Shown piece after piece: positions 1 through 12,889 of a DNA stretch of 64,000 nt. Made by a program: the position numbers and the translations under genes. A model generated the notes under the pieces. The model was given only the letters and a program-made list of their open reading frames with translations, made no database searches and was not told the origin of the DNA. Where the stretch lies: NCBI GenBank assembly GCA_026874595.1, contig CM049308.1:51094624-51158623 (forward strand), read 5' to 3'. This stretch comes from Sipunculus nudus. Its lineage: Eukaryota; Annelida; Sipuncula; Golfingiida; Sipunculidae. The first letter of the stretch is position 1. Every line of letters starts with the position of its first letter.

Positions 1-683
1 TAAGGAGGCTTCATATAATCCATTCTAAGTTAGTCCATCAAGAGACAAACCAGACAGATGAAGATTTATGTTCACTGATAATTTAACTGGAGTTGCTATT
101 AGACCTTTTTAGGCCATGGCATTTTCATAAGGGTGTTACAAATAGCTTTATTATTTTACAGATTATGTCTACTGACACTGTCAACTGAACAGTAATGAAT
201 ATAAGGATGCTATATATAACTGTTAAACCTTCTAATGTCAAGTTTTCTATGCCCAGGTCTAGGGATACTTCAGTCCAAGGAGCAATAAAACTGAACAAGT
301 TGGTGACATATTGTAAAAAAGCTTTGCAGAGAACAAATATGGCAGCTGGGATCAGGGAACTGCTGTATTATACAGATAGCCCTCAGGCCAGATTTCACTG
401 AGTGACTCTCTTGTCAAATTGTAAAAAAGTACTCAGAATCACACAGTTTTATCAGGCTTGTAACAATTTTCAAGTTACTTTCAAGAAGAATATCAAGAGT
501 ATTAACTATTTATATATAGCTGGATTCTTTATCATGCATTCAGCACAAGCTTACATATAACAGGCCATACATAGAATGACCTACATTTAATACAGTACCA
601 CCACAAATTACAGATACCCCTCCCCTTCAGACTATTTTTATAACCTCTCTAGTATGTACAGGTCTGGCCTTAATGTGTTCCCC

Positions 684-1344
684 TTATGTAGGACATGTAC
701 ACAAGGTACACAGAATACAGTACATATATAGGATCAGGCTAGATGATAATCGGTCTGGCTCCCTGCTGTGTATAGAAGCTTTATCTGAAAATGTCCGTTC
801 AAGTTTATCAGTAAGCCAAGGTCGCATGAAGGAGATTTACAATATGTGAGAATCAAATAAAACAATTAAGTCTTCATGAACTAATATGGGTTATTTAATC
901 ATGCACCTACCTGAGATAAAAATAGTCAGAGCAGAACGTCCAATAAGAATAAATGTTATGACTATTATCAACTCCAAATGGATGTGTGTATTATCAATGC
1001 ACTCCAGGACATGCGGCCGGAAATAACTGTTTGTTATAGGTTCTTAACAAATACCACTCCTTGAAAGTTTGTCTACACATGCCATTCTGATAATAACAAT
1101 CCATGTACCGTGGGAAAATCCACAGAGAGGAATAAATATAAATTACAACCTACAGTCAAACTGACCTTGCACAGAAAATGCCAGGAGCTATCTTTAATAC
1201 ATGAGAATATTTGAACAGCTCAGTTTGAAACTTAGCAGGTCATATATATTTATTTATCTGTACAAACATATGCATTTATTAAGCATCTGATTGACTTGTT
1301 CAAACTTATTTTTGGATGTTAATTGCCACTCACCGTCTTGCCAT
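684..1344 (-). CDS. Candidate small three-exon gene, possible single-pass membrane protein, unrecognised
   Basis: This is a tentative gene model. Exon 1 is 1344-1334 (ATG, start MAR), exon 2 is 1026-911 and exon 3 is 784-684 with a TAA stop. Donors are CG|GTGAGTG and CAG|GTAGGTG; acceptors are aacaaacag and attttcag. The phases agree at both junctions, giving a 75-residue product. An in-frame TAA lies just upstream of the ATG. Residues about 20-40 form one hydrophobic stretch (LELIIVITFILIG onward), followed by a polar segment containing HSREPDR. I do not recognise the family. AT-rich DNA can give short hydrophobic frames by chance, so the support is the two good donors plus phase agreement. 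A real gene could instead use only some of these exons. Confidence 0.33.
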
Positions 1345-1379
1345 GATTGTAGCTTTTTGACACAGGACAACAAGAAAGT

Positions 1380-1731
1380 CTTACACCTTTAACAGTCTGT
1401 GGCTCTACTAACACGTCAAAGTACAAACGGGTCATGTGACTTAGGAAGTGACAGCGACATCAAAATATACCCAGGGTAGAAAAAAGTAACAAATTATCTT
1501 TTTGATAATTAATCACTTATAACATCATTAATAATTGTTTAAGTTACTTAAATTGCTGATAAGCTAATCAGTGCAAAACAATAATTACAATTATAAGTTT
1601 TCTGCTCGTCCTAATCAAGATCCTATTTGTCAGGGCTATGTTCCAGGCTCAGACATGTTTGCATGATAAGGGATTTTGTTTGCCATTTGAACCCAGCCAA
1701 GAGTTAGGTCTCCGTTACTATATGATCAAAC
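1380..1731. promoter_or_regulatory. Possible bidirectional promoter between two divergent start codons
   Basis: This stretch lies between the candidate minus-strand ATG (1344) and the candidate plus-strand ATG (1732). Around 1412-1460 it carries ACGTCA (a CRE half-site), TCATGTGAC (E-box-like) and GGAAGTGAC (ETS-like) within about 45 bp, a typical housekeeping-promoter combination. The sites are seen; promoter activity is inferred. Confidence 0.3.
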
Positions 1732-1790
1732 ATGGCAGATCTGGATGTTATACAAAGGGCTTTATATTACAGCTTGATAAATAATAACAA
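1732..1790 (+). CDS. Candidate first coding exon, gene unrecognised
   Basis: An ATG in a good context (caaacATGG) opens a 59-bp frame encoding MADLDVIQRALYYSLINNN plus two bases. It stops exactly at a consensus donor, AA|GTAAGTTG. An in-frame TGA lies nine bases upstream, so this is the first possible ATG. No downstream exon could be joined with confidence. A possible 48-bp internal exon at 8802-8849 (cttcctctcag acceptor side, GNSRQVRDLDIKANK, GTAACA donor) has the wrong phase to follow directly. The protein is not recognised. It may be the N-terminus of a gene whose later exons lie in the next 20 kb. Confidence 0.3.
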
Positions 1791-2410
1791 GTAAGTTGTC
1801 ATACTTACTTTCATAAAATCAATTAATCGGTACATAATGATGTAAAGTAATTTCACAAACAAACATAAATTATGATGTGCAAAACAGTTAATTATTGTCT
1901 GAAAGAAGGCAGATAGCAAACAGTATGGCACAGGTTGTGATAATACAGGAAGTAATCAATATTAGAACTTTGCTGATGTACATTGCACAAAGGCATCAAA
2001 TATTAATTGTTGAAATCAGTGTCTGGATGAATGAAAGTCGTGTTAATTCATACCTGATGATGTAGGTCCAATCAATATTGCATAGGGTCAGTAGTTTAAA
2101 CAAAGAGCCCTTTGACTTCAAGCAAAATAATTTACAACTGCTGGTAAACTAGGAATTATACTGAACTGAATAGTAATGATAGGAATACAATTCATCAAAC
2201 TTAAACTGTCTGCTGTCTTCCTCACTGGAAGGTGCAGTTATCTGACACACACTGCCTCATTTACAGTCAGCATCCCCCTCCTCATCTTGCCTATCTTAAA
2301 ATAATATTTATCTTTCAAACACTTTCACTTTCTTTATACTTAGTTACAAGGTAATCTGTGTCTGTCCAATGGTCTCCCCTCCCTGCTACTTAATCTACCT
2401 CTGGGTGTAA

Positions 2411-3470
2411 TGCTACGGTCACAAATCACTAAATGCCTCCTGCCAGCGTGGTAACTGCCAGTTTTCACTAAAATTCATCAGGTGGCAGCTCGGTGGCAGG
2501 CACAATCGGCAGTCGGCATTTAAAACGCCGCTAGGACGCCGCTGAAATTTTAAGAAAAAGTTAAAATTCTGTCTGCCACCGGCCGATTTTTTCCAATTAT
2601 GCCAGTCATCAGGTCCCCGGCCGGGCGCATTTCGAAGTTGCACGGTGGCTATCAAGTGGCAGGCGGGCAGCAGCGCGATTTTTATTCGGTCGTGGGGCTC
2701 GAGGTCCTTCAAACTTCATCCGGCGATCGGTAGGATCTAACTGCCACTCTCTAGCATACGGCCTGCTGCCGTTATGCTACTGACATGCCACCGTACGATT
2801 TCAAAATATCTGCCGGCGGCAGGGCGGAGATTGAAAGGCAGCTGGGAGGCGGCTGTCGGTGTTGGTAGGTGGCAGGACAGCGATCTGCCGATTGCAGACT
2901 CCCGGACCCCTGAATATAAATCCGAGGCCATCTACCATACAACATACTCGCTTTGGGGCTGGCGCCTTGTCCTTTCCCTTGCCTTTAGGGGGCATCTTGT
3001 TGGAAGGAAATGGTTGATAATAATGGTTGATGGAAAATGGTTGATAATAAATGGTTGATGGTACACTTTGTAGTGATACGAGAGCAATCTAGGTTTATAT
3101 ATCCAACCGGGAACCAGACTGCCGCGGTCAGATTATCGGGCGGGCGCCGGCCGGTGGATATTAGAACGCCTGATCGTTGGCTGGTGGCAGGTGTAAATGG
3201 CCGGTGTCCGCCAGGTCACCGGAAGGTGGCAGGTAAAATCTGACGGCTGCCAGCCTGTCGCCTAACTGCCAACACCCTGATGACGTCACACACACCCTCG
3301 AACTTAGACACTGCCTTGGGCTGCCCTGAGCCCGTCAGGCGGCCTTTTACTGGCAGTTATTTATGACCACTCACACCGATTTGCAAAAAATCGGCCGGCG
3401 GCATGTAACTTTAAGAATCCGCCGATGTCTAAAAATCGGCAGGCGGCAGTTTCACATTGTGACCGTAGCA
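2411..3470. mobile_element. MITE of 1060 bp with TAA target duplication (PIF/Harbinger-like)
   Basis: The ends are exact inverted repeats, TGCTACGGTCACAA at 2411 and TTGTGACCGTAGCA ending at 3470. Both are flanked by TAA (2408-2410 and 3471-3473). A 3-bp TWA duplication is the signature of PIF/Harbinger transposons; assignment from this alone is an inference. The interior is GC-rich compared with its surroundings and full of GGCAGGCGGCAG-type motifs in both orientations. It also holds a small tandem array of TGGTTGATAATAAA-like units at 3010-3062. No transposase frame is visible. Confidence 0.7.
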
Positions 3471-3473
3471 TAA

Positions 3474-4530
3474 GGTATAATATCAGGGGTAGCTGCTACA
3501 GACTGCTGCATTCACCTGCATGAGTAATAATGTCAGACTATATATGTTGGAATCTGTCTTTGGAGATTCAATAATATTAGTAAAAACTCTCAATTAACTT
3601 ATGGATTAGCAGCAAGTACTTAAGTTGGGGAGTTTTGACATATCTTAAGTGATGATAAGTTTACACTCAGGGATTCATGTTATCTGTATAAGGAGCTGGA
3701 AAATTGGTTTATGGACCCTGGATTAAACACAGATGATATCTGTAATTTTATTTTAATTTATGGTTTGGTAATTTTTATCCTGGTCAGGTATTTATAAATA
3801 CCCTATAAAATTACAACTAAGTCACAACAGTGTCTGACATTTATATTAAATTGTTTTAATGGATATAGTATGTACTGGTAATTACAATTCTTGCAACCAT
3901 CTTGGAAGTTTTCAAGAAGCATTTTTGTTACTCATATGTATATGTATATGTCAAGGCCAGAAGACTGAATCCCAATCTTCAATTAATGACAAAGATAATG
4001 ACTTCCTGTTTTATCAGTTGAAGATTATGGCTAGCCATACCCCTGTTCCAGCTCAAAACTATATCTACTTTCTAACTTTATGTCCACAAGGCTTTTTGTA
4101 TCCAGTCAGTGTAAAATTATTTATATTTATAAATTTTTTTGTTTTTGTTAAGTTTAGATACAGAATTTACTTATTTTGATTCATACATACATGATGCATA
4201 TAAGTAATACAAGCCAGAAAAAGTTTCATTCATCAATTTTTACATATTTTTAATTTTTACACATGTTAAGTTGTGCCACAAAAGTCAATATAGTGTTCTT
4301 TCAATCTAAATTAATTCATGTCAGGTTCCAGTCCTTCTAATATTCATTTATTCAACTAACTCATTGTATTATTTTACTTGCTCATTGTATTATTTAACTA
4401 ACTCATTGTATTTGAAATATTTAAAAATATTTGTCTTGATGAAATTAGATTTTAGTTTATGAGATAGCTGAACTAAAGTGAATTTTCCTTAATAAAATCA
4501 GAAGTATGTGTTGTTTATTTTTATGTTAAC
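3474..4530. other. AT-rich intergenic stretch
   Basis: Nothing recognisable was seen apart from short direct repeats of ACTCATTGTATTATTT near 4358-4410. The 106-codon open frame at 3859-4179 is low-complexity, rich in hydrophobic residues and without splice or start context. Confidence 0.4.
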
Positions 4531-4532
4531 AC

Positions 4533-4739
4533 AGTCTGAACCAGGATTTGGCTGGGCCAGATCTTGATCGGGTTTGGACTGGTCAAGATCTCCATTGGGG
4601 ATTTGGTCTGGACCAATTCCCGATTGGTCCAGACTTAACAGCAATTGGTCCAGACCAAATCCCGATTCGGATCAGTCCAGCCTTAACCCTGATCAGGATC
4701 TGAGCTGGATCAGGGCTGGATCAGGATCTTGGCCTTGAC
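4533..4739. repeat. Block of short palindromes made of a GATC/CCAGACC vocabulary
   Basis: The block contains self-complementary pairs, for example GGGATTTGGTCTGGACCAAT at about 4598 against ATTGGTCCAGACCAAATCCC at about 4645. It ends GGCCTTGACACATA, which resembles the terminus of the adjoining fold-back element. It is probably a diverged half of the same repeat family. Confidence 0.5.
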
Positions 4740-4743
4740 ACAT

Positions 4744-6790
4744 ATAATATATATATGTCGAGGCCCAGATTAGAATCTGGCCCAATTTAAAACTAGGCCA
4801 GCCCAGATCAAAATTTTGATTTGGACCGGCCCAGATCAAAATTCTAATCCGGGCCAGACCAGTTTTAAACTGGGCCAGCCCAGATTAAAATTTTGATCTG
4901 GGCCGGTCCAGATTAAAATCCTTTGGTGAAGCCTTCAGGATTTAAATCTGGTCTGGACTGATTTGAAACTGGGCTGGCCCAGATTAGAATTTTGATCTGG
5001 GCCAGTCAAGTTAACAATCCTGTGGTGGCCTGATTTTAAACTGGACCAGCCCAGATCAGAATCCTAATCTACTCCTAGGCTGGCTTCAATTACACTAGAT
5101 TTAACCAGCTGGCCTTTCATCAATTCAAAGAATTTGTAAAACATTGTGAGACTGTAAGTCAATAAAAATTAATATTTAATGAATTTATTTTATATTCTTT
5201 GAAAATATCATTTGTTGGATCCTGTCATATTTATTTTGTAATTTCACCTCTTATGTGAAATGTCTAATATATAATTATAAGATAATCATGTTAAACATTG
5301 GTATTTTACAGCTAAAAAATACATATATAGCTTGCAGAACATTTGCATTAATTCAAGAAACTAAAACAAAAATTAATCAATAATAATTAATACATATCTT
5401 TCTCAATGTTAAGCTTGTGATCCAAGACCTGTAAATTCAAAATTTTATTTGTTATGTTATTTATCATTTATCATTAGTTGGTGTTTTTTGTCTGTGATCT
5501 CCCCCCCCCCCCCCCCCCCCAGTCACCTATTAAAAAATGTGCACTTATTGTAACATTGGACATAGAACTTATAACGTACTACATTTTAAGGAAAGAAGGC
5601 CCTGAAACATCTATTTAGATAGAACAGTGGGAACAATATTCACCAGCTCAGCATTTTAACTATTGAAGGTAGAGAATATTTGTATTGCAGCTTTTAACTA
5701 TCTTCAATTTACATTAGTTATCAGTTAATAGATTAGCTTTTTTTAGGTTATTCACTCCAAAGTGAAAACTCCACCATGTTTGTCACCCTCTGAAATAAAA
5801 TTCTAAATCCAATTTTCACTCATGTTTACCTCTATTTTTGAGACTGACAAATGACAACAATCATATCATTTTCTCAGCTGTTGATTTTTTGCTATTGTAA
5901 ATTACAGAAATTGTATCACAAACCTCCCCCTTGCCCCATGTTAGGGCACAATGTCATGCTGCTCACCCAAATGAGCATCAAGACTGATAAATTACTTTTG
6001 TTAACTTATAAATGGGTAAAGCTGGTATTAAATTATGCATGTATATATTTAATATTACACATGAAATTTTGATATTCAGAACAGAAAATTATCTCAGTTA
6101 AGTTGAAAATTTTGATATTAAGTCAAGTTGATGTCTCAGAACTGACACATATTCTAAACTGTGGTTAATTATGGTAGATGGTTTAGGTGAAGTTCAAATG
6201 TGAAGTTGTATGCTTGAAGAATAGATGAAACCAAAGAAGCACATCAAATTTGTTCATTAGCTTTTTCCTCACTAAAATATTTTAAATGATCTTGTTCATT
6301 ATGTGTTTTGTGCCCTTTAAAATGGTGTATCTGGAATAAATGTTTACTGTATTATCTGATTTAAGATGATGAAAATCAAGCCAGCCTAAGATTAGATTAG
6401 GATTCTGATCTGGTTAGGCCCAGTTTAAAATCAGTCCACCACAGGATTGTAATCTTGACTAGCCCAGATCAAAATTTTGATCTGGGCCAGCCTAGTTTTA
6501 AATCAGTCCACCACAGGATAATAAACTTAACCAGCCAAGATCAAAATTCTAATCTGGGGCAGCCCAGTTTAAAATCAGTCCAGACCAGATTTAAATCCTG
6601 AAGTCTTCACCAAAGGATTTTAATCTGGACCGGCCCAAATCAAAATTTTAATCTGGGCTGGCCCAGTTTAAAACTGGTCTGGCCCAGATTACAATTTTGA
6701 TCTGGGCCGGTCCAAATCAAAATTTTGATCTGGGCTGGCCCAGTTTTAAATTGGGCCAGATTCTAAACTGGGCCTCGACATATATATTAT
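4744..6790. mobile_element. Fold-back element with two arms of about 340-400 bp
   Basis: The outer ends are inverted copies: ATATATGTCGAGGCCCA at about 4751 and TGGGCCTCGACATATAT ending about 6785, each bordered by ATAAT/ATTAT. The arms run about 4750-5090 and 6380-6785. Each arm is built of repeated 20-40 bp palindromic modules (CCCAGATCAAAATTTTGATC and relatives), so each can fold on itself and the two can pair with each other. The core of about 1.3 kb (5091-6379) is AT-rich, has a 20-base C run at 5501-5520 and no coding potential that I can see. This fits a fold-back or long-TIR non-autonomous DNA element; no superfamily is assigned. Confidence 0.7.
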
Positions 6791-9700
6791 AACACCAATA
6801 ATGTAGTAATTGTAATATTTTACAATTAACAGTTACTGTTATTGTATATAAACTGTATTATATTTAGTTGTGTAAACAGAGCTGACACCCTCAATGCTTA
6901 AACTGTATGTAGTACGCAGCAGTCTGTGTGGAAAGTGTTTTAAAATCATCCATAACTCATACACAAGACACACCCCTGGCCTACACATGACTGTGGTAAA
7001 GATGATTCATAGCACAGATGTCCTATTTACCCTCCTATGTACTCACAGCACAGAATAGCTTAGCCCAGTTTTTTTACACAACCACTGCTGGGTGCACGCA
7101 AGTACAGAACATGATCACTGTGGTGTAGCATACAGCACAGGGTCATATATCATATTTCACTCAATGCAGTAGCTCACAGCTCATGTTTAATCCTGAAATA
7201 TAACTATTAATCTTCTAGGAAATTTTATATGTTTCATGAATAATTAAGTATTTCATGTATTTTAATGTGATCACCTGAAAATTAAAACATTTGTTGGATC
7301 TACCAAATTTTGAACTGGAAAATTGGACATGTTATATAATCCAAAATATCGATGTTTAGTATCCTTTTTATTTTGGCAAATGATATCTGCTTCAATTCCT
7401 ACTATTAAAAGAAAGTTTTAAATTATGTACATATTGAATTTTACAAGTAAGCTTAGAAAAAAAACATTTATAACAGACTAGTTTCCCTTGAGGAGTACAA
7501 CTAATGAAATTTTGTGATTCAAGAAGAATGATTCATTTCAACTGAAACCCAGTGCAGGATAACATGAAAGTCAGTAAAAATTTGATACAAATTGGATGAT
7601 TAAGACTGAACTGGTGACCAAGTGATTAAAAAGGTTGATTTTTTATGTCACTCAAGATGTTAAATTGGTCAGCTTCTTAGGTTTTCCTTCATTAACCATG
7701 TCCTACTGCCAGTGATACACAAACTGCCCCTATCTCTCTTCTGTATGTTCTCAAATGGAACTAACCCTTTATACCTACTATAATTCACCATCCATCTTAC
7801 TCAAGACAATTAATTAGCACATAACAAACTCTCAGAGAGCATAGATGACCATTTGTTAGTCTGTGTGAAATATAGAAGAACATATACAGGACCTTACTGA
7901 TTGGTTTTAACTTCTCATGAAATAAGTTAAGAAATCCTAATGGAAATACCACTTGATTGATGTCAGATCAAATGATGTCAACATATTTATTAAAAGAAAT
8001 TGTAACAACTTAAAGAGTAGGTGGGAAGCTGCTCAGTAGTAAACTTCATGGTGAGGGTGCATGTTTTAAATCTCTCTACACCTCTAAGTGCAACATTGTG
8101 AAATTATATGTTAGAAACAAATAGAAACAAGGAAGAACTGTTGATGTCTTAAATACAGGTTTTGACTTTTAGAAATATTAAAACCTAATATTTAGGAGGC
8201 TTAAAAATAACATCTATAGAATCCTTGAACTCTATACGGCTGTCTCCAGCTTTTTTCAAGACACACTGTCATTAACAGACCATGGGGTTATCCTTTAACA
8301 GAATTGGAAAAAGAAAATAACTGATCCTGGGAGCTGGCTGTATCATATATGACAACTTCATCACTGAAACTTGTCTGTCAGCTGAGGCGTCTCATTATTT
8401 TTTCATGAGTACAACATCCTATGATTCCTATCAATGAGAATTATTCAGTCAGTCAGGTCATGTCTGGCTAACACATGTACATCTAATGGATAGCACAATA
8501 TAATACAGGAAATGTGTTGATACTGTTATTCTCTCTGTTTACTTAACTATTAAACAAAGCCAGTCAATTGATTCCCAGGAAATGAATTATGCCCTGGGTG
8601 CAATTTTTTTTATAGATACAGTTCATACTCTCAGGCATTACTTATTTTTCATAAAATTCATTTCTACTGCCAACAATACTACAACTTTCTACATATATGA
8701 CTTAAATATTGTCTCACATAATCCTAATTGTATATTTTAGCAATTTACATAAAACAATACTAAATGGGTTACTTTATACTTAATGTGTGGTTTCCTCTCA
8801 GGCTGGTAACTCAAGACAAGTAAGGGATCTTGACATCAAAGCCAATAAGGTAACATTAAATGATAATGCCTACTTCATCATTATGAGCTGCCGGGATTCT
8901 GGTATTACCCTCACAGTCAAGGTCCACATTATCTCACACTTGCACTCATCTCATGTGCTTGAACATGTCTGGATGGCAGGAACGGCACTTCAGTGAAAAG
9001 CCTGGCTCAGGGATATTTGTATGAGGATATAACATCTAATTTTATTGACTAGTCTTACCTAGCACCCTCAGTATAAAGTATGTGAAGCCCAGCACACTTC
9101 CACAGCCAGCAGCAGTCAGTGATAATCAGACCAGTGTCGAGACAGATAAATGTGGCACATCAAATCAATCCTTGAAATCCAGACACCAGGTGATATAAAC
9201 CGTAGTTACAGAAATCCTCACACCCACAGAATGCTTAATCCTCAGCACCTTGCCCTGGCTTTCTGACTCACTGATAATTATCAAATAAGGTAAATAAGGC
9301 TTATTAACCTTGATGGCCAGTTTAAGTGTTTTCAAGTAAATAAATGCTGATTTAAGCAATTTGCACTAAAAAAGTGCATTCTGAGGAATGCAAGCCTCTG
9401 CCATATGGTGGCAGAGCGGGGTCCTTATTGTTGGATGATCCCCTCCATGTGTTTGCATTCACTTATGTGCCCCAGGTTCATTCATGGATAAGTGACTCTA
9501 CATTTGTGAATATTCCTTGATGATTTACCGAATCCATATCAAAATTCTATGTGATTCCACTCATGATTGATTGTGTGAGTTATCTTATGTGAACAAATAC
9601 AAACACACACACGAAGGCAAATAATGAAGACAATTATATTCATGTTGACATTTGATCTGGTTTTCAAATAAGAGTGATTGATATTCTGTTCCTCCTTTAC

Positions 9701-10269
9701 TTTTTTTATATTTCTGTGTTTAAATAACAGAGGGTATTATAGATAAATGAAACAAAATCATATTTTAATTTGTATGTACTTAACATCAGCATGAGCTCTT
9801 GGAAAGTAATTTTTAAGGACTTTAAAACCACTTGACATAAAACTGAAGTTCTAAAATAAAAAGAGTATCAAGTAGGTACTCTGAATGATTAAGTATGAGT
9901 ATTGTAGTAACTGTTAACTCCCCCCCCCCCCCCCCAACCCAATGGTTTCAGCAAGCCAGGTAGCTTTTGTAACTTACACTTACAAGGAACAAACTCACAG
10001 CATGCTACCATTAACTACTGATTAAATTGTGCCCTTGTTGTAAATATATCAAAAAGGAAGTGTCTACAGAATTCTTAGAGCTTCCTGGAAGTGGATATAA
10101 TGATTCATCAGAATATATTAGTTCTTAAACATTAAGGTCAACAGCAAAATAAATAAAAATGGATCAATCCTTACACCTTGAGGGAATTATTGTAACTACT
10201 GTGTCAGTGTACCCAGGACTCAACATAAGCAATAACATGACAGGTAATCACAAATGATTCAAACGAAAG
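6791..10269. other. Intergenic, no gene recognised
   Basis: This is AT-rich sequence with no convincing coding frame. Two adjacent perfect hairpins at 9375-9416 are listed separately, and there is a poly-C run at 9920-9935. A possible short exon at 8802-8849 is mentioned under the candidate exon at 1732. Confidence 0.4.
9375..9416. repeat. Two adjacent perfect hairpins
   Basis: The first is TGCATTC (9375-9381) with GAATGCA (9386-9392). The second is CTCTGCCA (9396-9403) with TGGCAGAG (9409-9416). TTGCATTCACTT recurs downstream at about 9454. The arrangement resembles the palindromic end of a Helentron-like element, but no matching second end was found. Confidence 0.4.
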
Positions 10270-12889
10270 AACAAGGGACCTATGGGTCACGACGCTCAGC
10301 TGTTATATATGATAAAAAAATATTATTTAGAAATGAGACACATGCTGGTTTTGTGTGGTAATTTATATAAGCTGTATTATGAGTTGTTGTTGTTTAGCTT
10401 ATGTATGATTTTGATAGTACCTTTGGAGACAGGGAAGAGGATTGATTTCATTTATTTTATTAACAAATGGAGTACTATTGTCACACAGATTTTGACTTGT
10501 CCATATAACTTATAAGCAGAACATATAATATAAGAGTTTAACTATTTATTAAAAAAAATTACAAATATTGTCCCAAATATAATTTTTATTAAAAATAATA
10601 AGAGAATCATATGAATTTTTAAAATGAAATATAACTGATATGATTATTAAAATAATATTAAAGAATATATTCATGAATGCACTCATGAATACATTTTGAA
10701 AGTATTTGCACTGGTATTCACATACTTTCATTTTTACCTGAATTCCCATTCTTTATGCAAGAAATTTTATAATGGAGTATATAATCATATTCGTATTTAA
10801 ATACAATTACAAAGTATTCGCACCATGTCTGGTATTTATTCAGTTTTCACCAAACAATGATGTTGAGAATCCAGAATATACAAAATTCACACATTTAAAT
10901 AATGATCATAAGTACCTGGTTTTATGGCTTTTATTTATATTAAAAAATAACTGTAAAAAATTCATTTTGGACTAATTTCACATCAATGTACACACTAGAC
11001 ACAGTAGGAATCTAGATTAATATTATCAACTGCTTCTTTGTCTATCATTAATTTCCTTCATATGATCCCTAATGATTAGTAATGAATAATATGATTTACT
11101 TCTTTATCATTAAAATTGAACTGAAAAATGCCATAGGTGACTGCATGGTGTTATTTGGAATATGTGACATTCTACCCATTGATACAAGATTCTTATATCA
11201 TCAGTAACTGCAAGTTAATTTCCTGTTATTATAAACTAACAAATTCCTTTTCTATTTTTCTTTAATTTGTTATTAAAAACCAATAAAAATTTATTAATTT
11301 ATTGTTTATTGTTATGTTGTTGGTTAAAACTACTAGATGAGTTAGGTTGGACACCTGGATCAACTGTGGCTGGCCATAAGCTGCCTGGATTCCTGTATGC
11401 CTCGCCTCAAGCGTGCATAATTTGATGAAAGGTCAACAAGGTCAACATACAGGTGACTCAAGAGGGGCTGGAGAGAGCCAAAGTCTGACAGGGTCTCATA
11501 AAAAACATTAATAAAAGCTACAATTTTTGGCCAATTTCTTTCAGCTTTCCAAACTAAAAAGCTGAAATCCTTATGTGTGCATGATATGAAAATTATATCA
11601 ACAGTGCTCACGGGAAACAAACGTGCCATGGTCACAGTTGGGCAAAATTTAAGGTACTAATTTTATATTTATACTAATAACTTATAAAATTTGAAAAATT
11701 CAGAACTAATTTTTGGTATTCAATTGAATCTTGATTAAAAAATGTTACATCCCTGACAAAAAAATCTCTAGCTTCAGCAATGCCCTTGTTAAGGGATAAA
11801 TATATTTCTTGATTTTTTACAAAGTGCATTATGTTTGGGCCCATAACTTAAAACAATTAAGCAATACTGACATCATTCTGGCATGTGCATAGAGAATGAA
11901 AAATATGTATATTATTTATGATTAAAGTCAGATCAGTGGTTTTGATATTAGGCAGTCTTAAAGTGTAACAATGGGTTTTTAATTGAAAAATGAAGTTTTT
12001 CATTAATATCTCGAAGGTATTAAGTCCTAGTGACCAAATTCTTGGCATGGTAGGGGATTTTGGAGACATCTAACTGTATGCCGAATTTAAGGAACTTAGA
12101 GCTGAAGCTGGGGAGCCGAGCTCTTGCAAACTGCATAATACTAGCTTGATGTAAACAATATGTTACATGGTGCTTGAAAACTTGATTAAAATCTACAGTT
12201 TTTGATCAACTGGTTTCAAATTTTTGGTGTTAACAGTTGAAATGCTAACAAAAACATGCTGTGAAAATTAAATCCACAGTACTTACAGGAAAAAAAACGT
12301 GCCATGGTCAAAGTTGGGCAAAATTTAAGGTACCAATTTTTTATTTTTATTAATATTTTAAAAAATTTAAAAGATTTTCATCTAATTTTGGGTATACAAT
12401 TTAATTTTGATTAATTAAAGTTATATTACTGGAAAAAAGGTCCATAGCTTTAACATTTTTTGTGTTAAGTGATCAAATATCTTTCCTGATTTTTTACAAA
12501 ATGCATTATGTTTGGGCCCATAACTTTTTTAAATTAAATAATACAGACATAATTTCTGGCATGTACATAGGAACTATATAGAGGAATATTTATGGTAAAT
12601 ATGAGGAAAAACAGATGAGTGGTTTTGATATTAGGCAGTCCTGAAGTGTGAAAATAGGTTTTTAATATAAAATTGAGGTTTTTCCTTAATTTCTCAAAGG
12701 AACTAAGTTGCAAAGACCCAGTTTTCGGCTTGGTAGGAGATCTTGGGGACATCTAACATTATGCCGAATTTTGGATTCCTAGGTCTTACGGTTTCAAAAC
12801 GTGCCACATCTACGGACGGACGGACGGACGGACGACGGACAATGGACCACGACTATAGCTCAGATGACTTATAGTCAGCTGAGCTAAAA
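10270..12889 (-). mobile_element. Helentron-like non-autonomous element, family A (minus orientation)
   Basis: Read on the minus strand, the 5' end at about 12889 is TTTTTAGCTCAGCTGACT. Its continuation folds back on itself (AGCTCAG...CTGAGCT, 12858-12885) and is followed by a run of CCGTCCGTCCG. The other end (10270-10303) reads CAGCTGAGCGTCGTGACC, then a near-palindrome TGACCCATAGGTC and CTTGTT. Between about 11340 and 12800 are two diverged tandem copies with a period near 680 bp. The open frame at 11360-11635 lies in this repeat and is not a gene. Linking the two ends across the AT-rich 10310-11340 interval is an inference. Confidence 0.55.

Noticed and set aside
2774-3058. 94-codon frame in the GC-rich block
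   Set aside because: It lies within the TAA-flanked MITE; overlapping frames on both strands of similar length show it reflects GC content only.
8802-8849. Possible 48-bp exon encoding GNSRQVRDLDIKANK
   Set aside because: The splice sites are plausible, but only phase 0 is open and the nearest candidate upstream exon ends in phase 2; no homology was recognised.
11360-11635. 91-codon minus-strand frame that looks protein-like
   Set aside because: It lies inside a family A tandem unit, and its sister unit does not keep the frame.
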